DNA of 50,748 nt from a bacterium (GTDB lineage Bacteria > Planctomycetota > Planctomycetia > Pirellulales > Pirellulaceae). Under the pieces are notes generated by a model. The model was not told the origin of the DNA. It did not search any database and was given only the letters and a program-made list of their open reading frames with translations. The position numbers and the translations under genes were made by a program. Shown here one piece after another: positions 26,286 through 35,112 of this stretch (position 1 is the stretch's first letter; each line of letters starts with the position of its first letter). The stretch is taken from contig JAUIGN010000061.1 of NCBI GenBank assembly GCA_030430075.1, forward strand, positions 1-50,748, read 5' to 3'.

Positions 26286-27086
26286 TTGTCGGAATCAGAA
26301 ACAACCAGTCGGTGCCCGGTCGCGTTGGTAACCGGCGGCTCGCGTGGAATCGGGCGGGCGATCGCCGAACGGCTCGGCCGGGGCGGCCACGCCGTCGCCG
26401 TGAACTATTTTCGCAGTCCCGATGCTGCAAACGACGTGGTCCGGCAGATTGCCGCGGCCGGCGGCCGAGCGGTTGCAGTTCAGGGCAGTGTGGCGGTGGC
26501 CGAGGATCGTGCTCGGCTGGTTGCCGAAACCTGTGAACAGCTTGGCCGGCTGGATGTCCTGGTCAACAATGCGGGGATCACCTCGCCAGGTCGACGCGAC
26601 CTCCTGGAGGCGACGGAAGCAAGCTGGGACGAAGTCTTCGACACCAACTTGAAGGGCCCCTTCTTCCTCACCCAGTTGGCAGCCCGCAAGATGATCGAGC
26701 AGGCCGGCGCGGACGCGGCAGCGACACCCGGGGGCGTTATCGTCAACGTATCGTCGATCTCCGCGTACGCCGTCTCTGCCAATCGCGTGGACTATTGCAC
26801 GGCCAAGGCAGGACTGCAGATGGTAACCTGGCAACTGGCTTGCCGGTTGGCGGAAGAGAATATCCGGGTCTTCGAGATTTGCCCCGGCGTGATTCAAAGC
26901 GACATGACCGCCCCGGTCGTCGCCAAATACGACACCCTGATTGCTGACGGCCTGACACCGATTCGCCGGTGGGGGCAACCGGACGACGTGGCGCGAGCGG
27001 TCGAGGCGGTCGTGTCCGATGCGTTCCCCTTTTCCACCGGTGAGCGGATCAATGTCGATGGCGGTTTCCACATGCGCCGGCTGTGA
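26286..27086 (+). CDS. short-chain dehydrogenase/reductase (FabG-like 3-ketoacyl-ACP reductase)
   Basis: A 266-residue classical SDR. It has a Rossmann motif TGGSRGIG (residues 16-23), NNAG at 94-97, a catalytic Ser at about 156-157 (VNVSSISAYA) and YCTAK (Tyr170, Lys174). An arginine-containing loop after strand 2 would suit NADP(H). The start is TTG at 26286, with GGAG about 11 bases upstream; homology begins immediately. FabG-type enzymes reduce 3-ketoacyl-ACP in fatty acid synthesis, but SDR specificity cannot be read from motifs. The gene is flanked by the hairpin cluster and by repeat array A, and is probably monocistronic. Confidence 0.85.
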   Translation: MSESETTSRCPVALVTGGSRGIGRAIAERLGRGGHAVAVNYFRSPDAANDVVRQIAAAGGRAVAVQGSVAVAEDRARLVAETCEQLGRLDVLVNNAGITSPGRRDLLEATEASWDEVFDTNLKGPFFLTQLAARKMIEQAGADAAATPGGVIVNVSSISAYAVSANRVDYCTAKAGLQMVTWQLACRLAEENIRVFEICPGVIQSDMTAPVVAKYDTLIADGLTPIRRWGQPDDVARAVEAVVSDAFPFSTGERINVDGGFHMRRL

Positions 27087-27322
27087 GGTTCGCCGCTTGT
27101 GCCGCCCCAGCGTCCCGCTGGGGGAGCCGGAAAACGCTCCCATGGAGCCGTTCCCGGAACGCTCATCCGCCGTGGGCGACTCGGCCACGGTTCCGTTGAT
27201 CGCCGAACAAACTGGTCGCCACGGCCGTGAGACCTTGGTTCCGGGCCGCACCGTCTGGCGTTGATGGCAACCTTCCGGGCACGGTTAATGACCCGTTTGT
27301 GTGAGGTGCGAATAGGGCGGGA

Positions 27323-27607
27323 GTTGGAGACCTTCGGTCGGCCGTTTCGGCGGGGTCGGAGACCCGCGCCGAGCAAACACACGGAGACCCGCGCCGAGCA
27401 ATTACGCAGAGACCGGCGCTGAGCAATTACGCAGAGACCGGCGCTGAGCAATTACGCAGAGACCGGCGCTGAGCAATTGTTCAGAGACCCGCGCCGAGCA
27501 AACACACGGAGACCCGCGCCGAGCAAACACACGAAGACTTGCGCCGAGCACCCCCCCAGAGACTCACGCTGAGCGATTGGTTGGAGTGCCGGGCCGAAGG
27601 GTTGTGT
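27323..27607 (+). repeat. tandem repeat array A (25-bp units with leader)
   Basis: A leader (27323-27357) runs into about ten units of exactly 25 bp from 27358 to 27607. Each unit has a constant head, consensus GGAGACCCGCGCCGAGCA, and a 7-base tail. Tails read in order: aacacac, attacgc, attacgc, attacgc, attgttc, aacacac, aacacac, ccccccc, attggtt, then a degenerate unit. The leader can fold as GACC-TTC-GGTC, GCCG-TTT-CGGC and, into unit 1, GGGTC-GGA-GACCC. It lies between the convergent SDR and secretin genes. Related arrays are at 34793, 40281 and 50581. Confidence 0.9.
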
Positions 27608-27616
27608 TCGCGTTTC

Positions 27617-29917
27617 CTAGTTGAAGACGCGTTTCCACCAGGGCCGCTGGTCGGCTTGGCGTGCGGGTGGTTGCGTTGGTTGAGCGGGCGGCGCGGACGA
27701 TGCCGCGGTCGTGCCGGGACGCCCCGCCGTACGCACGTCCGATCGGGGCGGCGTTACCGGCCGCGCTTGTTGACTTGGCAGTTGCGGCGTTGCCCGCACG
27801 ACATCCGGCTGAGCCGGCGGGCGGCTCACGGCAGGCAGGCGTCGCATGGCGGTGCGCGATTCCCGAGCGGCTCGGCGACGCGCCTCTTCAATCACCACGG
27901 GTGGCGGGTTGTCGGTCGTCGCCTCGTTGGGCGCCGGCGGCAGCACACTCTCGCTCGGCGGAACGGGAGGCGGGAGAACCGGCGGTCGCGGGTCGGGGGC
28001 CTGAGGATTGGGGACGACGTCGCGGCCGGAGGCTCCTTCGCCGTAGTATTTTTCGTCGAGCGGCACGCCGTGCTTGCCACTTTCGCACCCGGTGCAGGCC
28101 GAAGGCGGCAAGGCAGAACCCCAGGGGCGCGGGTGGTGGTAGGGGCAGTACGGGTCGCCGCAGTACGAAGTGATCGGTGAATGGGATGCGTAGGGAATGT
28201 TATTGAGCAGATCGTCGCCAACCATCCGGGCCGCTTCGTCACGTTCCTTTTCCGGCTGGCCGGTGGAAATGATCTCTGCCTTGATGAACACCAGCAGCTC
28301 ACTCTCGGTCACGGTCGTCTGGTGATCCCGGAACAGGAAGCCGAGGTACTTCATGCGGGCCAGGTGCGGCAAGCCGCTCTGCACCTCCAGTTCGTTCCTC
28401 CGGACCAGGCCGCCGATCACGGTCGTCTGTCCGTCCAACAGGCGAATCGTGGTCGTTGCCGAACGTCGATCGATAATCGGCTGGCCTCCCTGAAACCCGG
28501 CCAGCACGCTGAATTCCGGCGTCACGCTCATCTTGACCGTCCCGTCGTCCATGATCTCCGGCGTGACCGTCAAGGTGATTCCCGCTTCGCGGAAGCTGGT
28601 CGTACCGATGTTGCCGCCCGCTTCGGTCTGGGTCAGCTGCTGGACGGGAATCTCGCTGACGCTTTGGAACTTGGCTTCCACGCGGTCGTAGGCAATCACG
28701 TTGGGCCGCGCCAGCAACCGGGATCCGTCGGTCGTGTCCAGGGCCCGCAGGACCGACTTCATGTCGAAATGGCGACTGACGGTGGCGATCGTGGCGAGGC
28801 CGCCCAGCGACCCGGTGGCGGCGGACGTCGCCACATCGGTTGCAGCCGCCGCCGCATCCGCAGGTGCGGTGGTGGCGAAGTTCTGCGATGACAGGGCGAA
28901 CAGCGATTGCGGATCCCCGGCTGCATTCAACCGGCCCTTGAGCTGGTTGTCCCAGTTAAAGCCGAATTCCTCGAGCACCTCCAGGTCGACGTCGTACAGA
29001 AGGGCGGTGATGCGGACCTGCTGCCGCGGGACATCGATCTGTTTGAGCAGGTCTCCCACCGCGGCGACCTCATTTTCCGGCCCCGAGACAACAAGCTGGT
29101 TTTCTTCTTCCATGGCGGCCACTCGGCCCGAGGGCATCACGGCCTGGATCGTCGGGACGATGTTGACGGCGTTGAGAAACTGGACCTGCAAGACTTCGGT
29201 CCGCTGCACGGGTACCGGGCTGGCGATCTCGGGTCCGCCGTCCGGGCCGACACCGGCACCAGCGGGCCCGCCGGGCGCCCTCCGCTCGCCATGCTTACGA
29301 GCATTCTCTTCGAGGATTTGCAAGTGGGCCTTGATCTTCTCGATCTGTGCCGGCGTGTCGACCACGATCAGACTTCGCGAGGACGGGATTGACTGGACGC
29401 TCGCCCCCGGCGACATCAAGAGCTTGATGCTGGGCTCGACCTCAATCGCCTGGAGCCGCTCGAGGGGTAAGATGGCCGTTTCGAAGCCGGGCCGCAGCGC
29501 ACCCAGGTCTTCCAGTTTGACGATCCGCAAGCTGTTGCCGACCGCCTGGTAGCCGAAGCCGCGCACAAAGAGGATCTCGGCCAGGATTTCCCGCAGCGGA
29601 GTCTCTTCGAATCCCGCGTCGACCGCTTCGTTCTGGAGGTCGACACCGGTGACGATGTTGATCCCCCACTCCTGCTTGATGGCGAAGACCCAATCGGCCA
29701 GGGTCGCATCCCGCAGCATCATGGAACCGGGTTCGTCCAGCTTCGCATTGAGCTGGGCGCTGGCACCCGGTGTCGGCTCCCACGCGGAGGCGGTGGGCCA
29801 GGAAACCGGTGTCAGGATCGCGATCGCCAGGGCGACGCGGAACATCTTGGACAGGAACGGGGCGCGTGCAGGCGCGGCGCATCGTGTTCCACGTCGCGTT
29901 TGGCGACAAGCGTTCAT
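27617..29917 (-). CDS. gspD: GspD/PilQ-type secretin
   Basis: A 766-residue outer-membrane secretin. A signal peptide (MFRVALAIAILTPVSWPTASA) follows a 24-residue basic leader; GGAGG stands 6 bases before ATG 29917. Residues about 50-160 form an N0/short N-terminal-like domain. About 165-310 hold N1/N3-like ring modules (SRSLIVVDTPAQIEKI; QLVVSGPENEVAAV). The secretin core follows at about 310-560, ending in TTVIGGLVRRNELEVQSGLPHLARM and ELLVFIKAEI. The C-terminal 190 residues are proline-rich with a Cys/His patch (YCGDPYCPYHHP, CTGC), which is unusual. It is the last gene of the secretion/pilus cluster and forms the exit channel. Confidence 0.92.
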   Translation of the reverse strand: MNACRQTRRGTRCAAPARAPFLSKMFRVALAIAILTPVSWPTASAWEPTPGASAQLNAKLDEPGSMMLRDATLADWVFAIKQEWGINIVTGVDLQNEAVDAGFEETPLREILAEILFVRGFGYQAVGNSLRIVKLEDLGALRPGFETAILPLERLQAIEVEPSIKLLMSPGASVQSIPSSRSLIVVDTPAQIEKIKAHLQILEENARKHGERRAPGGPAGAGVGPDGGPEIASPVPVQRTEVLQVQFLNAVNIVPTIQAVMPSGRVAAMEEENQLVVSGPENEVAAVGDLLKQIDVPRQQVRITALLYDVDLEVLEEFGFNWDNQLKGRLNAAGDPQSLFALSSQNFATTAPADAAAAATDVATSAATGSLGGLATIATVSRHFDMKSVLRALDTTDGSRLLARPNVIAYDRVEAKFQSVSEIPVQQLTQTEAGGNIGTTSFREAGITLTVTPEIMDDGTVKMSVTPEFSVLAGFQGGQPIIDRRSATTTIRLLDGQTTVIGGLVRRNELEVQSGLPHLARMKYLGFLFRDHQTTVTESELLVFIKAEIISTGQPEKERDEAARMVGDDLLNNIPYASHSPITSYCGDPYCPYHHPRPWGSALPPSACTGCESGKHGVPLDEKYYGEGASGRDVVPNPQAPDPRPPVLPPPVPPSESVLPPAPNEATTDNPPPVVIEEARRRAARESRTAMRRLPAVSRPPAQPDVVRATPQLPSQQARPVTPPRSDVRTAGRPGTTAASSAPPAQPTQPPARQADQRPWWKRVFN

Positions 29918-29977
29918 GTGTCCTCCAGTGACACGTCAGTTCAATCCGTTGGCCCCGATCATCCCGCACCCGCGTCG

Positions 29978-30601
29978 TTACGACTTGGCTTTCTTCTCGA
30001 AGTCGAAGAGCACCATGTCCAGGTCGAGCGTTGCGGCACCTTGGCTCCGCCCGGCCCGTTCCAGTGAAATCGAGCGCGTGTGCATTGTGTTGTCGATTTT
30101 GTGCATTTCCGCCAAAAACGCGTGCAACTGGGGAATCTCACCGGTAATTGAAAGCGATAGTTGGCGGGAAATCAGTTGAAACGGCGTTTCACGGCCGGGG
30201 TCCACCAGGTCGACTCCCTTGACCGGACTATCGTTCTCCATCCAATCTCGACGCGACGCATCGCCCAGGCGAATCCTCCGCATCGTGCAGCCGGTCTTCC
30301 TTACCAACTGCACCAGTTCGTTGCGAATCCGCTGCGCAGCGTCTTCCGAAACGGCTCTGCGATTATGCTTCTCGAGTTCCGCTTGCTTCTTCTTAAACAA
30401 CTCGACATGACGCGGCAGCTTCCCGATGTCCTGGTTGGTCTGCTCCAACCTGGTACTGGCCGCCAGGCGGCGTGTCCGCGCCATGGTATAAGCATCGACC
30501 GCCGGCCAAACGACCACGAGCCCGGTCAGCAAGGTGACGATTATGACGGCCTGTCTGCGGTACGGGTGGGACAGGAATTGCTGGATGAGCGGTTCAATCA
30601 T
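29978..30601 (-). CDS. pilO: PilO-like pilus assembly/secretion protein
   Basis: A 207-residue inner-membrane protein: a short cytoplasmic N-terminus, one helix (AVIIVTLLTGLVVVW, about 18-33), a coiled coil (about 45-95) and a periplasmic ferredoxin-like region with LSLSITGEIPQLHAFLAEM, typical of PilO/GspM. ATG 30601 overlaps the PilM-N stop (shared ATGATTGA, 30594-30601), which fixes the start. It should pair with the PilN part of the upstream protein to link the cytoplasmic platform to the secretin. Confidence 0.8.
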   Translation of the reverse strand: MIEPLIQQFLSHPYRRQAVIIVTLLTGLVVVWPAVDAYTMARTRRLAASTRLEQTNQDIGKLPRHVELFKKKQAELEKHNRRAVSEDAAQRIRNELVQLVRKTGCTMRRIRLGDASRRDWMENDSPVKGVDLVDPGRETPFQLISRQLSLSITGEIPQLHAFLAEMHKIDNTMHTRSISLERAGRSQGAATLDLDMVLFDFEKKAKS

Positions 30602-32150
30602 TGCTGGCTGTCTTTCCGATAAGATCGTTACGATCGATATATCTACACTTGATGTCAAATCGAATGGCCGGGCCGTCGACGTTGACCGGTAGCTGGCTTT
30701 CCAGGTTCACGTCATCCAGCACCGGGATTTTCTGCAGGTAACGAACGAAGTCGAAGATCGCATTCTGCGTCCGGCTGGGGCCGGTAATCGACATCGCTCC
30801 GTCTTGCTCGACACGAATCCCTTCCAGCCACACCGGTTCAGGGATCGAGCGGCCGATCTGGGAAATCAGCTTGTGCCAGCCCGGGTTCAGCGCTTCCTCC
30901 TCAATCGTCTTGAGGTGCGAGATCCGCGTCACCGCGTCATGGGTCAGGCGACGCATCTCCGAGACACGGGCCATCTGGTCGTCCAGTTCTTCTTGCCGGC
31001 GTTCCAACCCGGCGGCAAAACGGTTTTCCAGAAAACTTCCGGCATAGAAGAGCAGCGCCAGCAGGATCGTGGCGGCGACGGGCCACGCCAGCCTGGCCAG
31101 CCCGGGAATGACCGGTTCGCGGCGAACACTCCGCACGAAATCGACCAGGTTGGCGACTCCCCGCGTGTCGGCGGAGGCTTCCAATTCGGTGTGTGGCAAC
31201 AGGGCCGCACCCAAGGCAGCGACAAAGTTGCTGTCTTCCCCCGTCGTCCCGGCGAATTCGTCATTCTCCAGAAACGCGCGCGGCGCCAACCGGACCGGCT
31301 GCAAGTCGGACATCTCAGCCAACTGCGATTGCACTTCGGCGAAGTCGTCCGCGGAACCGCAGATGTAAACCTGTTCGATCCGTCCTTCGGCGAAGGGAAA
31401 ATGACGATGGCAATAGCGTTGAATCCGCTCGAGATGACGCTGAATGATCGGGGCGACTTGCGCCTTGGAGTTGAGGCCCCCGGGCCGATAGTCAAACAGT
31501 AATCGGCCCCCGTGCGTAACCCCAATATCGACCCCCCGATCACTGAGCTCGACGATCATGGCGGGAGCCGCGGTGGCGGTCGGCATCTGGGCGGTCGCCC
31601 GGCACATCGAAACCATGGCATGTTCGATGAGATCGACCTCCAGGCCGGCCTGCTCCAGCGTGTCGACGACGATCTCGAGCGTGTCGCGGTTGGTGACCGT
31701 CAACCAGCCCTGACTCTGCTTGGCGTCGATCGGGTGCAGGCTGCGCGCGATCGCCTTCTCACCCGGCCCGAGCATGAGATACTGATTGCTGCGGCCGTGC
31801 AGGACCCGCAGCTCATCCACCACCTTGTTCCGCTCGCCGGCAGCGACGCGGGTCACGCAGTAGTTGCTGTTGAGGGCTACGTGCGTCGACATTCCGGCCA
31901 GTCTTTCTTCGGCGACCAGCGTCTGGATTGCAGCGGCCAGTTCTGCGGCGCCGCCCGCTTCGTCGAGGTCCTGTGCTTCGCGGCGCCAGTTCAATCGCCG
32001 GCCGCGGACGTTCTGACGACCGTCCGGTCGACGTCCAACCACGACCAGGGCCACGTCATCGCGAGAAATCTCAATGGCGACCTGACCTTCGGCAGCCTTG
32101 TTCGGTTTGTTGCTTTTTCGGATCATCTCTTGTTCCGTGCTCTCATCCAC
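30594..32150 (-). CDS. PilM-PilN fusion protein (GspL-like)
   Basis: A 518-residue protein. The first 340 residues resemble the actin-like PilM/GspL cytoplasmic domain (VAIEISRDDVALVVVG; MIVELSDRGVDIGVTHGGRLLFDYRPGG). A membrane helix sits at about 355-372 (WPVAATILLALLFYAGSF). A coiled coil and a PilN-like periplasmic domain follow (WLEGIRVEQDGAMSITGPSRTQNAIFDFVRYLQ). In classical type IV pilus systems PilM and PilN are separate; here they are one chain, like GspL. The GTG start at 32150 overlaps the preceding stop by 8 bases; ATG 32126 is an alternative. Confidence 0.8.
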   Translation of the reverse strand: MDESTEQEMIRKSNKPNKAAEGQVAIEISRDDVALVVVGRRPDGRQNVRGRRLNWRREAQDLDEAGGAAELAAAIQTLVAEERLAGMSTHVALNSNYCVTRVAAGERNKVVDELRVLHGRSNQYLMLGPGEKAIARSLHPIDAKQSQGWLTVTNRDTLEIVVDTLEQAGLEVDLIEHAMVSMCRATAQMPTATAAPAMIVELSDRGVDIGVTHGGRLLFDYRPGGLNSKAQVAPIIQRHLERIQRYCHRHFPFAEGRIEQVYICGSADDFAEVQSQLAEMSDLQPVRLAPRAFLENDEFAGTTGEDSNFVAALGAALLPHTELEASADTRGVANLVDFVRSVRREPVIPGLARLAWPVAATILLALLFYAGSFLENRFAAGLERRQEELDDQMARVSEMRRLTHDAVTRISHLKTIEEEALNPGWHKLISQIGRSIPEPVWLEGIRVEQDGAMSITGPSRTQNAIFDFVRYLQKIPVLDDVNLESQLPVNVDGPAIRFDIKCRYIDRNDLIGKTASND

Positions 32151-32532
32151 CTTGCTTGATGTTCACTTCCGCTCGCCGCGAAAATTTTCCGGCCGTTCCG
32201 GTCGCCGTGATCACGATGTCGCTGCCGGCGCCGTCCTGCACGACCGTCTCGTAGCCGTTGCCACTGCCGGCGGGAAAGTCCGCCTGCGTAATCGTCCCTC
32301 GAAAGGTGATATCCAGCTCCAGGATGGATAGCGAGTGTGCCAGGCCGGCCTCGGCCATGTAGCGAGCCCGGTCATAGTCGAGTGTGTTGTTGAGCGCCTT
32401 GTACTGCATCGTCTGGGTATCGAGTACCGAGATGAGGACCATGCTGGTCGCCATCATGACCAACAAGGCGATCAGGATCGCCGCGCCTCTGCGGCGGGAA
32501 CGACGTTTCGCCTGGTGTGGTCGATTGTTCAT
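32143..32532 (-). CDS. GspK/PilX-like minor pilin
   Basis: A 129-residue protein with a basic N-terminus and a prepilin-like hydrophobic helix (RRRGAAILIALLVMMATSMVLIS) that lacks Glu at position +5, as in GspK and PilX. The stretch RARYMAEAGLAHSLSILE is typical of PilX-type proteins. The large globular insert of true GspK is missing. ATG 32532 is chosen because the extension from 32574 adds nothing conserved. It probably forms part of the pseudopilus tip. Confidence 0.72.
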   Translation of the reverse strand: MNNRPHQAKRRSRRRGAAILIALLVMMATSMVLISVLDTQTMQYKALNNTLDYDRARYMAEAGLAHSLSILELDITFRGTITQADFPAGSGNGYETVVQDGAGSDIVITATGTAGKFSRRAEVNIKQGG

Positions 32533-32598
32533 TGAACTCGCTCGTCGGTAGTCGCCAATCGCGATCGTCTTCATGATGGACTGCCCGCAACGTTACGC

Positions 32599-33123
32599 TC
32601 ACCAGGAACGAACCCACACGTAGGAGCTGACCACGCGTGTGCCGTCAACCTCACGCGGCAGGGCCACGCTGACATCGATCTTGAGGAACTTTACTTCACT
32701 GGGAGACGCCGTGACGGTCACTCCGTCAGGTTTGTAGCCCGTGAATCGCAAGCCGGTGACCTCTTCGGCCAGCAAGCCGTTGCCGGAGGTGGCCGAGTAA
32801 TTCACGGTGTTCGTCGCGTCATCATGGTCCCAGAGCCGCGTCACGCCGGACGGCATCAAGAGGCCGAGTTGGCCCGAGTTGTCGGTGGCGGCGCTGATCG
32901 CCGTTACGCCGTCCGCCTGCCGCACCTCGCGGACCAGGTGCCGGAGCGTCGCATGTGCCGCTTCCACCCGAGTGTAGTCACCCTCATGCGCTTCCCAGGC
33001 CTGCCGCGAGGTGCGAAGGATCATTGAGACCGCACCCATCACCAGGGCCAGCATCGATGTGGCGATCACCAGTTCCAGTAGACTCATTCCCCGCCGGGGC
33101 CGTCTACGTGCCGTTGGCTTCAT
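32599..33123 (-). CDS. GspJ-like minor pseudopilin
   Basis: A 174-residue protein with a prepilin peptidase site RRG-MSLLELVIATSMLALVMGAVS (Glu at +5), followed by a globular part with a GspJ-like pattern (LRHLVREVRQADGV). ATG 33123 overlaps the end of the gspI-like gene by 20 bases and places the cleavage site after 12 residues. By family knowledge it is part of the minor-pseudopilin complex with the GspI- and GspK-like proteins. Confidence 0.78.
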   Translation of the reverse strand: MKPTARRRPRRGMSLLELVIATSMLALVMGAVSMILRTSRQAWEAHEGDYTRVEAAHATLRHLVREVRQADGVTAISAATDNSGQLGLLMPSGVTRLWDHDDATNTVNYSATSGNGLLAEEVTGLRFTGYKPDGVTVTASPSEVKFLKIDVSVALPREVDGTRVVSSYVWVRSW

Positions 33124-33550
33124 GTTGATACGAAACATTGCGTGCCTGTTTGCTTGCCAGGACGACACGAGGTTCGCCCACATCCAGATTGCCGTTGCCG
33201 TTCTCGTCATGCCAGACCGTGGCCACCAGCGACATCAGTTGATTCGCGATCCCGCCGTCCGCCGCCGCGTCGCTCATCACGACGCGATAGCGAATCGCGG
33301 CATAGCCCTCCGCACTGAAATCCCCCGTGACCGTCCCTGGGCTCCAGGCACCGGCGGTGCGCATCAACTGCTGCTCCAGCCGGCTGGCACAAAACGTGGC
33401 CATCAAGTTGGCCGTCTCCGTGTCACGTCCCACCCGGATCGCGTCCCGCATCATCCGCAGCGCCGGCACCAACGCCAGGGTGAGAATGGTCGTTGCCGCG
33501 ATCAATTCGAGCAGCGTTTGCCCGGGGCGATGTTTGTGAGAGCGAGTCAT
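33104..33550 (-). CDS. GspI-like minor pseudopilin
   Basis: A 148-residue protein with a prepilin motif HRPG-QTLLELIAATTILTLALVP (Glu at +5; Gln at +1 is unusual). A short globular domain follows. ATG 33550 gives a leader of 11 residues and is preferred over upstream in-frame starts. Its 3' end overlaps the gspJ-like gene. The C-terminus includes HDENGNGNLDVGEPRV, a calcium-loop-like DxNxNGxxD pattern. Confidence 0.76.
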   Translation of the reverse strand: MTRSHKHRPGQTLLELIAATTILTLALVPALRMMRDAIRVGRDTETANLMATFCASRLEQQLMRTAGAWSPGTVTGDFSAEGYAAIRYRVVMSDAAADGGIANQLMSLVATVWHDENGNGNLDVGEPRVVLASKQARNVSYQHEANGT

Positions 33551-33786
33551 GACGGACCGAACCCAACCTGGAAGATCAACGGATGAAGGACGCACCGGTT
33601 GCGCCCACTGCAAGTCTAGCTCACAGATTCTCGTCGGCGCTGCAAGGGCCAAACGGCGCTGAAGCCACCAACCTGGGCCTCAACCATTTGGCACCGTCCG
33701 GCCGCAAAGCAACGGCACATAGAAAAGTCGACGGCAGGCAGAGGTGCGGACGGCAGGCAACGTGGCGTCGCCCTGTTTCGCCTGGT

Positions 33787-34275
33787 TCAGGGTGTCGTCT
33801 CGACCACCCGGATGGCGCCGGTCACAGGGACCACGCTCACCCGATACGATCGACTTTCGCCGACGGTGTCGATCACATAGGCAGCGTTTGCCTGCCCCTC
33901 GAAGCGAAACGTCATGTCGTTGGATGGCGCCGTGATCGTCACCGTCACTTCGTTGGGAACGGCCTTGACCTCGTTAACCGCCACGTCCGCCGAACCGGTG
34001 TCTCGCATCATGCGGTAGCTGTCGACCTCACCGCCGGTCACTTCAAAACGCAAGAAGTGATCGTCACCCGTCGCAATGGCGGCCCGCTGACACGCCAGGA
34101 GATCGAGCGAGATCTCGCGAGCGACCGCGCCCGCGCCGAACTCGGCGAAGATCGATCGGCCGACCCGTGCCGTCACCACGGCAGCGATGATACCGACAAT
34201 CGTCACAACGGCGAGGAGCTCCAGAAGAGTCAATCCCCGCCGTTGTGGTGTTGCGATTGCCATGGCAAATTGCAT
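33787..34275 (-). CDS. GspH-like minor pseudopilin
   Basis: A 162-residue protein with cleavage site RRG-LTLLELLAVVTIVGIIAAVV and a GspH/FimT-like beta domain (AREISLDLLACQRAAIATGDDHFLRFEVTGGEV). ATG 34275 has GGGAAA about 5 bases upstream; ATG 34263 is also possible. It lies 18 bases after the GspG-like pilin gene in the same operon. Confidence 0.78.
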   Translation of the reverse strand: MQFAMAIATPQRRGLTLLELLAVVTIVGIIAAVVTARVGRSIFAEFGAGAVAREISLDLLACQRAAIATGDDHFLRFEVTGGEVDSYRMMRDTGSADVAVNEVKAVPNEVTVTITAPSNDMTFRFEGQANAAYVIDTVGESRSYRVSVVPVTGAIRVVETTP

Positions 34276-34293
34276 CAAGATTTCCCGTGGTTG

Positions 34294-34623
34294 CTACTTG
34301 GCAACAGCCCGGTTGTCGGCATCCAACTCGTACGTGGTGTGCGTCGACAGCGGGTTGGCCGGAATACCGTCGGGCAGGTACGACTTGTCGGCAGCAATGT
34401 CCGACAGGTCGGAGGCCGGATAGGTTCCCTTGTTGAAGTACCAACGCTCGACGGCCGAGTTGATTTCGGCGATGTTCTGAGCGTTCGCCGCGACCTTCGC
34501 GGAATTGGCGGAGACCGAAATCCGTGGAATGACGACGGCGGCGATGATGCCGAGGATGGTGACGACGGCGAGCAGCTCGAGTAACGAGAAGCCACGATTC
34601 TTGCGTGTCTTGCGAACTTTCAT
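34294..34623 (-). CDS. gspG: GspG-like major pseudopilin
   Basis: A 109-residue protein with canonical cleavage site KNRG-FSLLELLAVVTILGIIAAVVIPRIS (Phe +1, Glu +5), the GspG helix, then a small domain with VERWYFNKGTYPA and YLPDGIPANP. An AAAGGA site precedes ATG 34623. It is the most GspG-like pilin of the cluster and the likely main subunit of the pseudopilus. A second, similar pilin lies upstream beyond repeat array B. Confidence 0.88.
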   Translation of the reverse strand: MKVRKTRKNRGFSLLELLAVVTILGIIAAVVIPRISVSANSAKVAANAQNIAEINSAVERWYFNKGTYPASDLSDIAADKSYLPDGIPANPLSTHTTYELDADNRAVAK

Positions 34624-34792
34624 TCGTATGTCCTTTCAGAAACTCAACAATTGAACAGGGTTGTTGCCACTACGGTTTGGGCCGGGTGGGCGATCAGTCC
34701 TGCCCTCTCGCCCTCTCGTAATTAAACATAGGTCACAAAATCCATGGACGAGAGAAAGTTTTGAAATTCGATCGATTGCCCTCAAGTTCTCC

Positions 34793-34977
34793 ACCAAATG
34801 CCTCGCCGCGGGTCTCCACAAGGTTGCTCGCTGCGGGTCTCCACAAAGTTGCTCGCTGCGGGTCTCCACAAGGTTGCTCGCCACGGGTCTCCGCAAGGTT
34901 GCTCGGCGCGGGCCTCCGCAAGGTTGCTCGGCGCGGGTCTCCGACCCCGCCGAAACGGCTGACCGAAGGTCTCCAAC
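34793..34977 (-). repeat. tandem repeat array B (25-bp units with leader)
   Basis: On the minus strand the same leader as in array A (34977-34943) is followed by six 25-bp units from 34942 down to 34793 and a degenerate partial. The units share the head GGAGACCCGCGCCGAGCA; here the 7-base tail is mostly ACCTTGC or ACCTTGT. It lies in the 490-base gap between the two pilin genes, inside an otherwise compact operon, and would be transcribed in the same orientation as the genes. Confidence 0.9.
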
Positions 34978-35112
34978 CCCTCTTCCACCAAGTACCCTCG
35001 CGTTTGCCTTCGTTCGCCCGGGATCATTCATCAGCCGTTGGGCGTTAGCCCCGGTTCATTCGAACGCTGCAAAACCGGACGCTGACGCGTCTCGGCTGAT
35101 GAACAATCCGGT

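Noticed and set aside
26295..27251. A 318-codon minus-strand frame opposite the SDR gene.
   Set aside because: It is antisense to a fully motif-supported SDR and has no domains of its own.
27323..27607. Repeat array A considered as a CRISPR array.
   Set aside because: The unit is a fixed 25 bp with only 7 variable bases that recur between units; there are no spacers of 25-40 bases and no cas genes. Arrays B-D fail the same way.
33583..34584. A 333-codon plus-strand frame.
   Set aside because: It is antisense to the gspH- and gspG-like genes and His/Gly/Arg-rich, the mirror of a GC-rich coding strand.
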